Positions 1 to 7,438 of a stretch of DNA of 15,626 nucleotides are shown in pieces. Positions within the stretch are counted from its first letter, which is position 1, and every line of letters begins with the position of its first letter. The position numbers and the translations under genes were made by a program. This stretch comes from CAZYPH01 sp964649095. GTDB taxonomy: Bacteria; Bdellovibrionota; UBA1018; UBA923. Under the pieces are notes generated by a model. It was not told the DNA's origin. It ran no database searches and saw only the letters and a list, made by a program, of their open reading frames with translations. Location: NCBI GenBank assembly GCA_964649095.1, contig CAZYPH010000048.1, forward strand, positions 1 to 15,626, written 5' to 3'.

Positions 1-89
1 TCTTAGCATACTTCAAACCAAACTGACCCACAGCGGATTCGCGGATGATGCGGGCTACTTCGATGGGATCATCAGAAATTACGAGGCCG
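1..89 (-). pseudogene. 3'-end fragment of a second LOG-family (TIGR00730-type) gene
   Basis: On the minus strand this segment encodes residues matching about 245-273 of the intact LOG-family protein at 2382-3221, including VARIIRESAVGQFGLKYAK. Bases 1-55 are identical to 2402-2456. Bases 56-89 carry seven differences, and similarity stops abruptly at about base 89. Four of the six altered codons are silent in the LOG frame (V, P, D and I kept); two change the residue (A to I, C to S). That pattern points to a copy that diverged while still coding. The reading frame meets a stop at 122-124, only about 11 codons upstream of the matching part, so the rest of the gene is absent here. The 3' end runs off the window. 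It could be a gene remnant, a paralogue broken by rearrangement, or an assembly join. Confidence 0.7.
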
Positions 90-509
90 CCCGCAGTGCA
101 GGTATTGATCTGACGGAGGCCTCAGTATTGCGCATTCAGGGAGCCGGTTTTTTTAAAACCAGTGTTTTTTTACCCGGCAAGATACCAGAGATCGCTCAAA
201 GCTTGGCTACTTTCACGTAGTGCTTTTGGCAGATGGTTATGTTTTTGATTTTGATTTGGCCTTTCCGTTGGTTTTGAGCTGCATGACTATGTGCGTTTGC
301 AGTTTGTGCCGGCAAAGAATCCGACAACGATTATGGGCGTTCAATACAATGCCGCTCAAGAGTTACCCTATTGGACCTTTCGGCGATTTACGATTGAAGA
401 CTTTGTTGCTAGCCGGTCGCCGCCTATTGCTGAGTCCGGCGCTCTTACAACAATCGTGTCGTTGGCTCAGATTTTATTTCCGTGTAACCGGGTGCTGGAA
501 TCTAAGTAA
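90..509 (+). pseudogene. Frameshifted remnant of an unidentified (possibly cysteine-peptidase/transglutaminase-fold) gene
   Basis: Three successive frames read like one protein C-terminus. The first (open from base 2, sensible from about 92) includes SAGIDLTEASVLRIQG and stops at 218-220. The second takes over near 199 and includes FHVVLLADGYVFDFDLA. The third takes over near 270-280 with LHDYVRLQFVPAKNP and ends at the TAA at 507-509. The transition points leave no gap in protein-like composition, so two small indels are the simplest explanation. The middle piece (His, hydrophobic run, DG, then D-F-D) resembles the His/Asp part of papain-, NlpC- or transglutaminase-like folds. This is a visual resemblance only, and no catalytic Cys is seen because the N-terminal part is missing. 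It may be a true pseudogene or base errors near a contig end. The next gene, at 568, is intact. Confidence 0.5.
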
Positions 510-567
510 TCTCTATCGTGGAGTTTAGGACTTGTAAGCCACCCCGATCTTCGTTAGGTAGTGGCCC

Positions 568-2322
568 ATGATTCGAAGGCTGTTACCATTTTTAGCGTCG
601 TGCATTTGTTTTTTCCCTTCACTAGCCGCCAGCGGGATGTCTATTTGCTCTCAAGTCATGGAGGTGGCGCCTGATACTTTCTTAACGGGCCTACGCCAGC
701 ATCCAGAAAGGGTTTATGCTGAGTTAGAAGCGGCTCGAAATGCGGTGCTAGCTGCTGGTGGTTCAGGTCATAGTTTTCTGTTTACCCGTGCTCGACCTGT
801 GTTGGACCGAATTATTCGCGATATTGAAAGCCGCCTTGTTCCGGGGTCTGTATTGGAGGTGCCCCGGTTTACTTCCTTTCGCCGCCAGCTTGAGGCCCTT
901 GCTCGAGATGGGTATACGTTGCAGGGGGAAGTGGATTATGTGAAATTCAACCAATTTGTAGTTCGTTGGGTGGAGGTGATGGACGCGCTACTGCGTTCTG
1001 CTGATCCTGCTTTGCAAGGCACTTACCATCGCGATATTGCCGGCCCGGAGCTTAAAAGCTTAGGCGATCCCAGCCGTGGCACTTATATATTTTTCTCTTT
1101 TGCTCCTGTAGATGACGATTATTTTTTGGCTACCAGAGCGGCGCCGGTCTACCTACATGGTCTTATGGCCGTACCACCCTTTACAGCAACGGCAATGACT
1201 TACCGTGGTGGACCGTTGGTTCCGACCAATTCCATTCAGTTTCATATTGATGGCTATCCGCTCGACCTCGAAGAGTTTCTCAAGCACGATGCGGGCCATT
1301 CGTCTTTCATGCGGCGGCGCGATACGTGGTTGTTCGATATTCACCCGGAAATATCTCGGGGCGTCTTAGTGGCAACATGGAGTCAAATTGAGCGTCGCAT
1401 TCGAGCGGCCCGTCGTAGGCTTCAAAAGAGCGATCCAGACTTGGCTCAAGCCGTAATGATCACACTTGCAGAGGTCATACATGAGCGTGGTTATCAATAT
1501 CATTTACCAATGCTCTTGCAGCAGCTTGAGACGGACAAGTGGACCGATGTTGTACGAAAGAAGTTAGGGCAGCGTTATTGGGAGCGCGAGCCTTTGAATG
1601 CCGCGCAGGTAGGGCGTTTAGATGAGGCTAGAATATGGTTATACCGAACTGTTCAGCGCCTGTTAGTCTACGCTACTATCGCTGCGGCCCGCACAAGTAT
1701 GAGTGCTAACCAATCGGTGTTGCTGCGCTATTGGCCTAAGATCCAAACCTATCGTGGGTCGCCAAAGACGATACGTTTAAATGCGATTGACCGTTTTGTT
1801 GTTGATTTTGCAATCGATAGCAAGACCGTAACGACGTCTATTTACGAAGTATCTCTCGCTCAAGTGCGGGTTCGTGATGAACCGTATTTATCGGCGGATA
1901 CCCAAGATCTTCTCAAACGACTGGCTTACGCTAAAGAGAAGGGTGTCGACCTAATCGACCCGTCTTCTGGCAATTCCTTTAATATTGCTAGTATTGAAAT
2001 TCGAGCAGGGGGCAGGCCTTTTGTTGTGTTGGGCAACAACACAGTCTTGGCGGCTACTCGTGCTCTACTTCCTGAGAGCCTTAGATCAGGGCCATTAGAG
2101 GGAGTCGATGAGGGTGGGCTTGATCACGTGCTAGCATTTAAACTCGAACAGGTGCTAACGCTCATAGGCCGGCAAGGGATAACGGAATTCACAATCACGC
2201 CACCAATGATGGCGCATCGAGGAAAAGTTATCCAGTTTAATGCCAGACGTTCCACTCTAACGTTTGCACCAGATGATGGAAGTGGGGCGCGTGTGTTTCC
2301 GCTGTCTAACGTGTCATTATAA
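568..2322 (+). CDS. Exported protein of unknown function with HDxGH and ExxHE motifs
   Basis: I do not recognise this 584-residue protein. It begins with a clear signal peptide: RR at 3-4, a hydrophobic stretch at 5-21, and probable cleavage near the SLAASG segment at 18-23. It therefore likely acts in the periplasm, envelope or outside. The first 150 residues are helical and charged. A hydrophobic central part carries HIDGYPLDLEEFLKHDAGHS (about 226-245), with H240, D241 and H244. E303-V-I-H306-E307 follows about 60 residues later. These His/acid clusters could bind a metal, but this is inference from spacing alone. The C-terminal third (about 390-584) looks beta-rich. The ATG has a short AGGT 9 bp upstream, a weak ribosome site. 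It stands alone on the + strand, downstream of a broken gene and convergent with the LOG-family gene. Confidence 0.85.
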   Translation: MIRRLLPFLASCICFFPSLAASGMSICSQVMEVAPDTFLTGLRQHPERVYAELEAARNAVLAAGGSGHSFLFTRARPVLDRIIRDIESRLVPGSVLEVPRFTSFRRQLEALARDGYTLQGEVDYVKFNQFVVRWVEVMDALLRSADPALQGTYHRDIAGPELKSLGDPSRGTYIFFSFAPVDDDYFLATRAAPVYLHGLMAVPPFTATAMTYRGGPLVPTNSIQFHIDGYPLDLEEFLKHDAGHSSFMRRRDTWLFDIHPEISRGVLVATWSQIERRIRAARRRLQKSDPDLAQAVMITLAEVIHERGYQYHLPMLLQQLETDKWTDVVRKKLGQRYWEREPLNAAQVGRLDEARIWLYRTVQRLLVYATIAAARTSMSANQSVLLRYWPKIQTYRGSPKTIRLNAIDRFVVDFAIDSKTVTTSIYEVSLAQVRVRDEPYLSADTQDLLKRLAYAKEKGVDLIDPSSGNSFNIASIEIRAGGRPFVVLGNNTVLAATRALLPESLRSGPLEGVDEGGLDHVLAFKLEQVLTLIGRQGITEFTITPPMMAHRGKVIQFNARRSTLTFAPDDGSGARVFPLSNVSL

Positions 2323-2381
2323 TAAGTTGCAGTAGAGTTGTGCCATCTATCGCGTCATGAGTTGTGTCGAGTTGCCGTGTT

Positions 2382-3221
2382 TCAACTCAACCAAGAATAA
2401 TTCTTAGCATACTTCAAACCAAACTGACCCACAGCGGATTCGCGGATGATGCGGGCCACTTCGGCAGGGTCATCACAGATTACGAGGCCGTTGAGTTCGT
2501 CGGCACTGACGACGCCGGCCTGGCACATGTCTTGATAAATAAAATCTACGATTGGTTGCCAGTATTCACGGCCGACTAAAATTACGGGAAACGCCTTCAT
2601 TTTGCGCGTCTGAATCAACGTTAGCACTTCGAACAATTCATCTAACGTTCCGAAACCACCCGGCGCGGCGACAAACGCGTAGGAGTATTTGGCCAACATA
2701 AACTTACGTACAAAAAAGTATTTGAACGTTACCCAGATATCTAAATACGGATTTGGTTCCTGTTCGAATGGTAATTTAATATTGCAGCCGATCGATCGTC
2801 CGTTGACGTCTTTAGCGCCTTGGTTGGCAGCCAACATCAATCCAGGGCCACCGCCTGTCATCACCGTAAATCCGGAACGTGCGACTTCAGCGGCGACTTG
2901 CCGTGTCAGAGTGTAGTACTCGTGGTCAGGAGCAATGCGCGCAGAACCAAAAATCGTAACACAAGGGCCGGCATTGTGGAGTTTGCGGTAGCCTCGAATA
3001 ATTTCTGTAAAAATTTTTACCGCGCGCCAAAATTCTTTCAGTTTGGGTTGTGGCCCGCGTAAAAATAGCGCTTCCTCGGCTACGGCGCCATTACCGCTAT
3101 AGGGAGCGCCCGAGCGAGGCCTCAATAACAGCGTCTTGGTATCGACGTCGTTTTGGGCAGCGGTAGCCGATGATTGCGATGCTTTGTTTAAGCCACTCTT
3201 GAGTTTATCTTTTGTTTCCAC
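2382..3221 (-). CDS. LOG-family (TIGR00730) nucleotide 5'-monophosphate phosphoribohydrolase-like protein
   Basis: This 279-residue protein has both signatures of the LOG/YgdH family: GGGPGLM at 123-129 and PGGFGTLDE at 187-195. The family's Rossmann-like fold cleaves the N-glycosidic bond of nucleoside 5'-monophosphates. Some members release cytokinins and others, such as E. coli PpnN, act in purine homeostasis. The substrate here cannot be told from sequence. The N-terminal 60 residues are a low-complexity extension beyond the compact LOG core, which starts at about residue 85. The start is GTG, because the next in-frame Met (M121) would remove the fold's first strand. The gene lies 48 bp downstream of the GMC oxidoreductase on the same strand and is probably cotranscribed. 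Its last 29 visible codons are duplicated at the left window edge. It is convergent with the exported-protein gene, and no terminator hairpin with a T-run is visible between them. Confidence 0.92.
   Translation of the reverse strand: METKDKLKSGLNKASQSSATAAQNDVDTKTLLLRPRSGAPYSGNGAVAEEALFLRGPQPKLKEFWRAVKIFTEIIRGYRKLHNAGPCVTIFGSARIAPDHEYYTLTRQVAAEVARSGFTVMTGGGPGLMLAANQGAKDVNGRSIGCNIKLPFEQEPNPYLDIWVTFKYFFVRKFMLAKYSYAFVAAPGGFGTLDELFEVLTLIQTRKMKAFPVILVGREYWQPIVDFIYQDMCQAGVVSADELNGLVICDDPAEVARIIRESAVGQFGLKYAKNYSWLS
2402..2490. repeat. Direct repeat partner of bases 1-89 (LOG 3' end)
   Basis: This part of the LOG gene matches bases 1-89 in the same orientation, with 55 identical positions followed by 34 positions with seven differences. 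The matching copy at the window edge is detached from the rest of a LOG gene. The length of the perfect block equals a k-mer size common in short-read assemblers, so an assembly origin for the repeat boundary has to be considered. Confidence 0.85.
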
Positions 3222-3269
3222 ACTATAGCTCTACTACAAAAATAGTGGATTGCCAGGCTTGTTCAGGCC

Positions 3270-4865
3270 CTAAACTTTCGGGGCAATAAACTTCATGCAA
3301 CGTTCGGTCATGGCGGTAATGGTGAGACTCGGATTAACACCCAAGTTGGCTGGAATAACACTGCCGTCACAAACATATATATTTTCATAGTTAAATAGTT
3401 TGTGTTTAGTATCGATCACGCCGTCGTTGACGTTTGTGCCAATGCCACAACCCCCTAAAATATGGGCTGTAGTGGGAATCTGCAGAACCACTTCGTTCGT
3501 TGCGCTCTGCGGGATGCCATTAATTTTTTTTGCCAACATACGAGCGACCACATGCCCGATGGCAATATAAGAGGGCACGCGCGCCGCACGATCTTGTTCG
3601 GTGGTCATGCGTTTTCTGAAAAGTGTAAAAAGGTTACGGCCGAGTTTGAACTTCATTTTGTTGTCGATGTTTTGCATGACCAACAAAATGATCGTCGACT
3701 CAGCCCAGCGTGAGTTAAAAAATAAGCGTAACGTATCGATCGGACTACTCAACATCGAAAGTAGCAATTTTAATGGCCTTAACAAGGGCCCACCAGCATC
3801 GGCCATAGGAGCCGCTAAGAGCTTCATAAAAGAAGAGCCTTTGGAATAACGCACGGGTTCGATGTGAGTGGTATCGTCGGGATAAAACCCTGAAGTAATT
3901 GCAATGCCTCTAGAGTAATCGGTCTCGGGGTTGCGAGTCGTGACGCCCAAAATGGCTTCGCTGTTCGTTCGTACATTGTGACCTAGAATCGGCGATAGAT
4001 TTTTTAGAGATTTTGTTTGGTCGCGGCAGCGTAATAATAAGTCGACCGAACCTAAAACTCCGGCAGAAACGACAACGCCCTTGGTTTGAAAACGAATGGT
4101 TTTTTTATCAAACCAGTTGGTCGATGATTCGGTGTGGACGATGTAGCCATCTTCGCCTCGAGCACCGATCGGTTCGATGTCAATAACACGCCTCTCGGGA
4201 ATAATTTGTGCCCCTAGCTTTTCAGCTAAGTATAAATAATTTTTATCGAGTGTGTTTTTTGCATTATGACGACAGCCCACCATACAGGCGCCACAAAAAG
4301 TACAGCCTGCACGGTTGGGGCCAGCGCCGTTAAAATACGGATCGGCTACAGTCTCGCCTTCTTTTGCTGGGTCACCAAAATAAATACCGACATCAACGGC
4401 TTTAAACGTAGACTCGCGGCCCATTTCTTGAGCGATTTCTTTTAGTTTACGATCGGGCTCCGTCAAAAGGGGGTTCTTTGTGACGCCTAACATCCTCTTT
4501 GCGGTTGCGTAACAGGGGGCGAGTTCTTGACGCCAGTCTGCTAAGCTTTTCCAGCTAGGTTGGTTATAGAATGAATCGCCGGGTTCTAATAACGTATTGG
4601 CATAAACTAAGGAACCACCTCCCACGCCCGAGCCGCTAAGGATCATGACATTTTTGAATAGACTAATATTCTGAATGCCAAAACATTTTAAGAGAGGCAT
4701 CCAGAGGTACTTCCTCACCTCCCAATTAGTCTTCGCGTAGTCTTCGGCGCGAAATCGTTTGCCACGTTCTAACACCAAAACTTTATAACCCTTCTCGGCT
4801 AATCTAAGCGCCGACACGCTGCCACCAAAACCCGAACCAATTACGATGTAATCAAACGTCTGCAT
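3270..4865 (-). CDS. GMC-family flavin oxidoreductase, cholesterol-oxidase-like (ChoD type)
   Basis: This 531-residue flavoenzyme has an N-terminal FAD dinucleotide motif, GSGFGG (10-15), and the second FAD-binding segment SGSGVGGGSLVYAN (77-90). The C-terminal GMC part has H468 in HILGGCGIG and N511-P512 in LGVNPSLTITA, the positions expected for the catalytic His and Asn. Enzymes of this type oxidise an alcohol, such as a sterol or other bulky hydroxyl, using FAD. The natural substrate is not evident. A striking four-cysteine cluster, C188-x2-C191-x2-C194-x3-C198, sits in the substrate half and resembles a ferredoxin-type [4Fe-4S] ligand set. No signal peptide is present. It heads a two-gene transcript with the LOG-family gene. 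A promoter with a consensus -10 lies immediately upstream and predicts transcription starting at the ATG itself. Confidence 0.92.
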   Translation of the reverse strand: MQTFDYIVIGSGFGGSVSALRLAEKGYKVLVLERGKRFRAEDYAKTNWEVRKYLWMPLLKCFGIQNISLFKNVMILSGSGVGGGSLVYANTLLEPGDSFYNQPSWKSLADWRQELAPCYATAKRMLGVTKNPLLTEPDRKLKEIAQEMGRESTFKAVDVGIYFGDPAKEGETVADPYFNGAGPNRAGCTFCGACMVGCRHNAKNTLDKNYLYLAEKLGAQIIPERRVIDIEPIGARGEDGYIVHTESSTNWFDKKTIRFQTKGVVVSAGVLGSVDLLLRCRDQTKSLKNLSPILGHNVRTNSEAILGVTTRNPETDYSRGIAITSGFYPDDTTHIEPVRYSKGSSFMKLLAAPMADAGGPLLRPLKLLLSMLSSPIDTLRLFFNSRWAESTIILLVMQNIDNKMKFKLGRNLFTLFRKRMTTEQDRAARVPSYIAIGHVVARMLAKKINGIPQSATNEVVLQIPTTAHILGGCGIGTNVNDGVIDTKHKLFNYENIYVCDGSVIPANLGVNPSLTITAMTERCMKFIAPKV

Positions 4866-4871
4866 GACTCA

Positions 4872-4901
4872 ATTATAGAGACATCGTTTTGCAGCTGACA
4901 A
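4872..4901 (-). promoter_or_regulatory. Sigma70-like promoter of the GMC oxidoreductase gene (leaderless prediction)
   Basis: On the minus strand, TTGTCA (4896-4901) and a perfect TATAAT (4872-4877) are separated by 18 bp. Only six bases lie between the -10 box and the ATG, so the usual start distance places +1 at about 4865, the A of the start codon. The same 65-bp gap must also drive the divergent thioredoxin-fold gene, for which I see no comparable promoter. Confidence 0.7.
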
Positions 4902-4930
4902 ATTTTTGAAATCTGAACTATGGGTTAATT

Positions 4931-5503
4931 ATGGCACTTACACACTCAGAGTCTATTCCAATGGGAACTCCGGCTAAGCCTTTCGTTTTACCCGGAATTG
5001 ATGGTCAGAGCTATTCGTTAGAGCAGTTCATTCATCATGATGTTTTGGTCGTGATGTTTATTTGTAAACACTGCCCCTATGTTGTTGCGGTGCAAGATCG
5101 ACTAGCAAGTTTAGCTAAGTACTTTGCAAATAAGTCGGTGCAGTTTATCGGAATAAATTCGAACGATAGCACACGGTATACCGATGATGGGATCGAGGGT
5201 ATGCAGGCTCAAGCGCAGGCCGTGGGGTTTTCGTTTCCCTACTTGATTGATGCCACGCAAGAGGTGGCGCGTGCGTATGGCGCTGTATGTACTCCGGATA
5301 TTTTTGTGTTTCATCGCACGGGCGATCGCACATCTCAGCCTATTTTAGGCTACCATGGTCGCATTGATGATTCGTGGAAGGACCCTGCTAAAGTTACGCA
5401 AGAAGATCTAAAAACTGCGATTGAAGGTTTTCTAATTGGGAAGCCATTTCAGGGGGAACAAATCCCAAGTATGGGTTGTTCGATTAAGTGGAAGCAAAGC
5501 TAG
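4931..5503 (+). CDS. Thioredoxin-fold AhpC/TSA-like protein with CxxC
   Basis: This 190-residue protein has the thioredoxin/peroxiredoxin fold of the AhpC/TSA-Redoxin superfamily. The N-terminal PAKPFVLPGIDGQSYSLEQF precedes a strand ending in the redox motif C45-K-H-C48-P. It is followed by FIGINSNDS and then by the cis-proline segment CTPDIFVF. The C-terminus has the conserved-looking PSMGCSIKWK. Such proteins are small cytoplasmic thiol-disulfide exchangers or reductases. No signal peptide or membrane anchor is seen, so a cytoplasmic place is likely. The partner is unknown. It is divergent from the GMC oxidoreductase gene and first in a tight + strand series: the exonuclease ATG follows 3 bp after its stop. 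The ATG has no recognisable Shine-Dalgarno sequence. Confidence 0.9.
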   Translation: MALTHSESIPMGTPAKPFVLPGIDGQSYSLEQFIHHDVLVVMFICKHCPYVVAVQDRLASLAKYFANKSVQFIGINSNDSTRYTDDGIEGMQAQAQAVGFSFPYLIDATQEVARAYGAVCTPDIFVFHRTGDRTSQPILGYHGRIDDSWKDPAKVTQEDLKTAIEGFLIGKPFQGEQIPSMGCSIKWKQS

Positions 5504-5506
5504 ATT

Positions 5507-6166
5507 ATGGCAGTCAGTGATTTAAGTAACGCCTCAAAAGCGCGCATCCGCCTCAGTCAAAGTTTCTGGTTGCACGATTACACGGTTCCATTCTCAGAAG
5601 ACATTCAACCAGCGAGTTTGTTTTTAAAGAATAAACATTTTTTGGTGGTGGACATTGAAACGAAACAGATTGCGCAAGACGTCGGTGGCTGGGGGCACAT
5701 CGATAAATTGGGTGTTTCTGTGGCCTGTGCGTATGATTCAAAGACAGATTCAGTTTTAGCGTTTCGTGAAAATGAATTAGATGGTCTGAATCAGCTGTGC
5801 AAAGAACGTTTAGTCGTTGGTTACAATATTCTCGGTTTTGATTTGAAGGTTTTAGCGCCCTACGGTTTTGATTATAAAAAATTTGATACGTTTGACATTA
5901 TGGTCGACGTCGAACAATCGAGCGGATGGCGCTACGTAAAGTTAGATTCGATTGCCAAGGCTACTTTGGGCACCGAAAAAAGCGCTGACGGTTTGCAGGC
6001 TGTGGAGTGGTATAAGCAAGGCAAGATCGACGAGATTATTAAGTATTGTATCAAAGATGTCGAAATCACACGCGATGTGTTTACGTTTGGAATGCGAAAC
6101 GGTTTTATAAAAATCGCTCGTGCGAACGATGCCGAACCAGCCCAGTTTCAGGTTCAGTGGACGTGA
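5507..6166 (+). CDS. DEDDy-type 3'-5' exonuclease, RNase H-like fold
   Basis: This 219-residue protein carries the ordered motifs of a DnaQ-like DEDD exonuclease. Exo I is VVDIET with D49 and E51, Exo II is VGYNILGFDLKVL with N107 and D112, and Exo III is YCIKDVEIT with Y180-x3-D184, the DEDDy form. These acidic residues would bind two metal ions and remove nucleotides from a 3' end. The protein is a stand-alone exonuclease domain without polymerase, helicase or HRDC parts, close in layout to YprB-type predicted ribonuclease-H-like proteins. Whether it cuts DNA or RNA is unknown. The first 40 residues are an extra N-terminal segment. It begins 3 bp after the thioredoxin-fold gene and its stop overlaps the next gene's GTG start, so translational coupling is likely. 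Confidence 0.88.
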   Translation: MAVSDLSNASKARIRLSQSFWLHDYTVPFSEDIQPASLFLKNKHFLVVDIETKQIAQDVGGWGHIDKLGVSVACAYDSKTDSVLAFRENELDGLNQLCKERLVVGYNILGFDLKVLAPYGFDYKKFDTFDIMVDVEQSSGWRYVKLDSIAKATLGTEKSADGLQAVEWYKQGKIDEIIKYCIKDVEITRDVFTFGMRNGFIKIARANDAEPAQFQVQWT

Positions 6167-7359
6167 AATATAGAAGTATATATATTTATATATTTATTGC
6201 TTCGTTCTATTTTTTTTGCATAGGTTTACTCCAAGCGCCCTACTTAAACGATAAAGTTAGTGTTTTTGTGCATCTCACCGAGCATTATGCGACGGACGGC
6301 GGCGTGGTGGCGCATGGTGTTATTTGTCGTGATGTGCAGAATGGTTATAAGGCAACGGCATTACCTACTTGGGCAGAAGAACCACCTCTCGCACATTACT
6401 TGTTTTCTTTGGTGCGCAAAGTATTTCCAGAGCACTACCCACGAGTGGGGGCGGCATTGTTGACGTGGATGTCGGTGCTATTTCTATTAATAGTTTTACA
6501 CCAACTAAATATTCTTCAACCTGCAACCGGACTACTTGTTATTACCGCGCCCATATTTTCGATTCATGTAACGCGTGCATTGCCTGATCATCTTGTGCTG
6601 TTGTTTATGAGTGCGGCGGCTTGGGCGTTAGTGCGAAAAAAATATATTTTTGTATATATTCTTTTGTTTTTAGCCTGCCTAACTAAAGCCACTGCTTTAG
6701 CATCGAGCGTGGCCTTATTGTCGGCGATGATTTTTTTCATACCAATGCAGAAACGAAAATTTAAGGCGCGCGCGATAGTACGGTTTGTTGTTGGGAGCTT
6801 TCTTCTTGGGTTGCCATTTTTATGTTGGTTATTATTTTTAAAACACGGCCAAATCAAAAATCCATTTTTTACGGATTCTATTAACCTACAGCGCCATCTG
6901 GGGGATGCTAAAGCGTCGTTGCAGGTATTCACTTTGCGTTATTGGGGAAGGTATTGGTTGTGGACCAGTCATCGAGGAGTCGGTGATTTTCTATTTGCTG
7001 CTGCAGTGTGGGTATCATTGAAGAAGGTGCACCATAGTCTTTATATTGCCCTTTTATTGGCAGTTGTTTCAGGCGTTCTGTTTTGGATGGTGGCGGTAAC
7101 TAACTTTATCCATCCTTGGTATACATTTCCTTTTGTACCGGCATGGGTCGTTTTGGGCGCCTATGGTCTCGATCGATTCGTAAAATTCTTACGGGAATCT
7201 ATTGGTGTACGACCGACATCGTTTTTGAATGCACTTCTAATCATTTGGACCACGGTGTCGACTCTCAGTCTAAGTGGACTTCTCCGACCACAGCTTTCAC
7301 TTTTGACACAGTACGCCGCTGTGAGTAATACGCCGTCACTGTTGGAGTGCCCAAAGTAG
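6163..7359 (+). CDS. GT39/ArnT-like polytopic membrane glycosyltransferase
   Basis: From the GTG at 6163 this encodes 398 residues with an N-terminal membrane helix (about 5-24), a periplasmic loop, and roughly eight to ten further hydrophobic helices. The loop contains TWAEEPPLAHYLFSLV (69-84), the acidic-PP-L pattern that follows the first helix in the PMT/ArnT/GT39 (GT-C) group. Those enzymes move a sugar from a polyprenyl-phosphate carrier to a lipid or protein on the outer face of the inner membrane. Donor and acceptor cannot be read from sequence. I chose the GTG because it overlaps the exonuclease stop in a GTGA arrangement and puts the hydrophobic helix at the N-terminus. A longer in-frame reading from 6046 would lie largely inside the exonuclease gene. 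No strong ribosome site is visible, which fits coupling. It ends in a small tandem repeat. Confidence 0.82.
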   Translation: MKYRSIYIYIFIASFYFFCIGLLQAPYLNDKVSVFVHLTEHYATDGGVVAHGVICRDVQNGYKATALPTWAEEPPLAHYLFSLVRKVFPEHYPRVGAALLTWMSVLFLLIVLHQLNILQPATGLLVITAPIFSIHVTRALPDHLVLLFMSAAAWALVRKKYIFVYILLFLACLTKATALASSVALLSAMIFFIPMQKRKFKARAIVRFVVGSFLLGLPFLCWLLFLKHGQIKNPFFTDSINLQRHLGDAKASLQVFTLRYWGRYWLWTSHRGVGDFLFAAAVWVSLKKVHHSLYIALLLAVVSGVLFWMVAVTNFIHPWYTFPFVPAWVVLGAYGLDRFVKFLRESIGVRPTSFLNALLIIWTTVSTLSLSGLLRPQLSLLTQYAAVSNTPSLLECPK

Positions 7360-7368
7360 CCCAAAGTA
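7349..7368. repeat. 10-bp tandem duplication over the glycosyltransferase stop
   Basis: GCCCAAAGTA occurs twice in direct succession (7349-7358 and 7359-7368). The gene's TAG stop (7357-7359) spans the junction. Without the second copy the frame would read TAA at the same place, so the duplication does not change the protein. Confidence 0.9.
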
Positions 7369-7438
7369 AGATTGAAAGTTATTTAAAAACCTGCGACCCT
7401 CTTCTAACAAAGGTCTAATTTCTTTAAGAAAAATACAT

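Noticed and set aside
220..528. A 102-codon + strand open frame from a GTG at 220.
   Set aside because: Its first part looks protein-like but after about 275 it becomes Leu/Arg/Cys-rich and unlike real protein, while the neighbouring frame becomes sensible. It is better explained as one piece of the frameshifted relic.
2358..2389. Inverted repeat TGAGTTG/CAACTCA (with inner GAGTTG/CAACTC at 2369-2388) between convergent genes, a possible terminator.
   Set aside because: The stem is short and GC-poor, no T-run follows on either strand, and it overlaps the LOG stop codon.
6046..6162. A longer N-terminus for the GT39 glycosyltransferase from 6046.
   Set aside because: It lies inside the exonuclease gene, is rich in Cys and Arg, and would put hydrophilic residues before the signal-anchor helix. 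The GTG at 6163 fits better.
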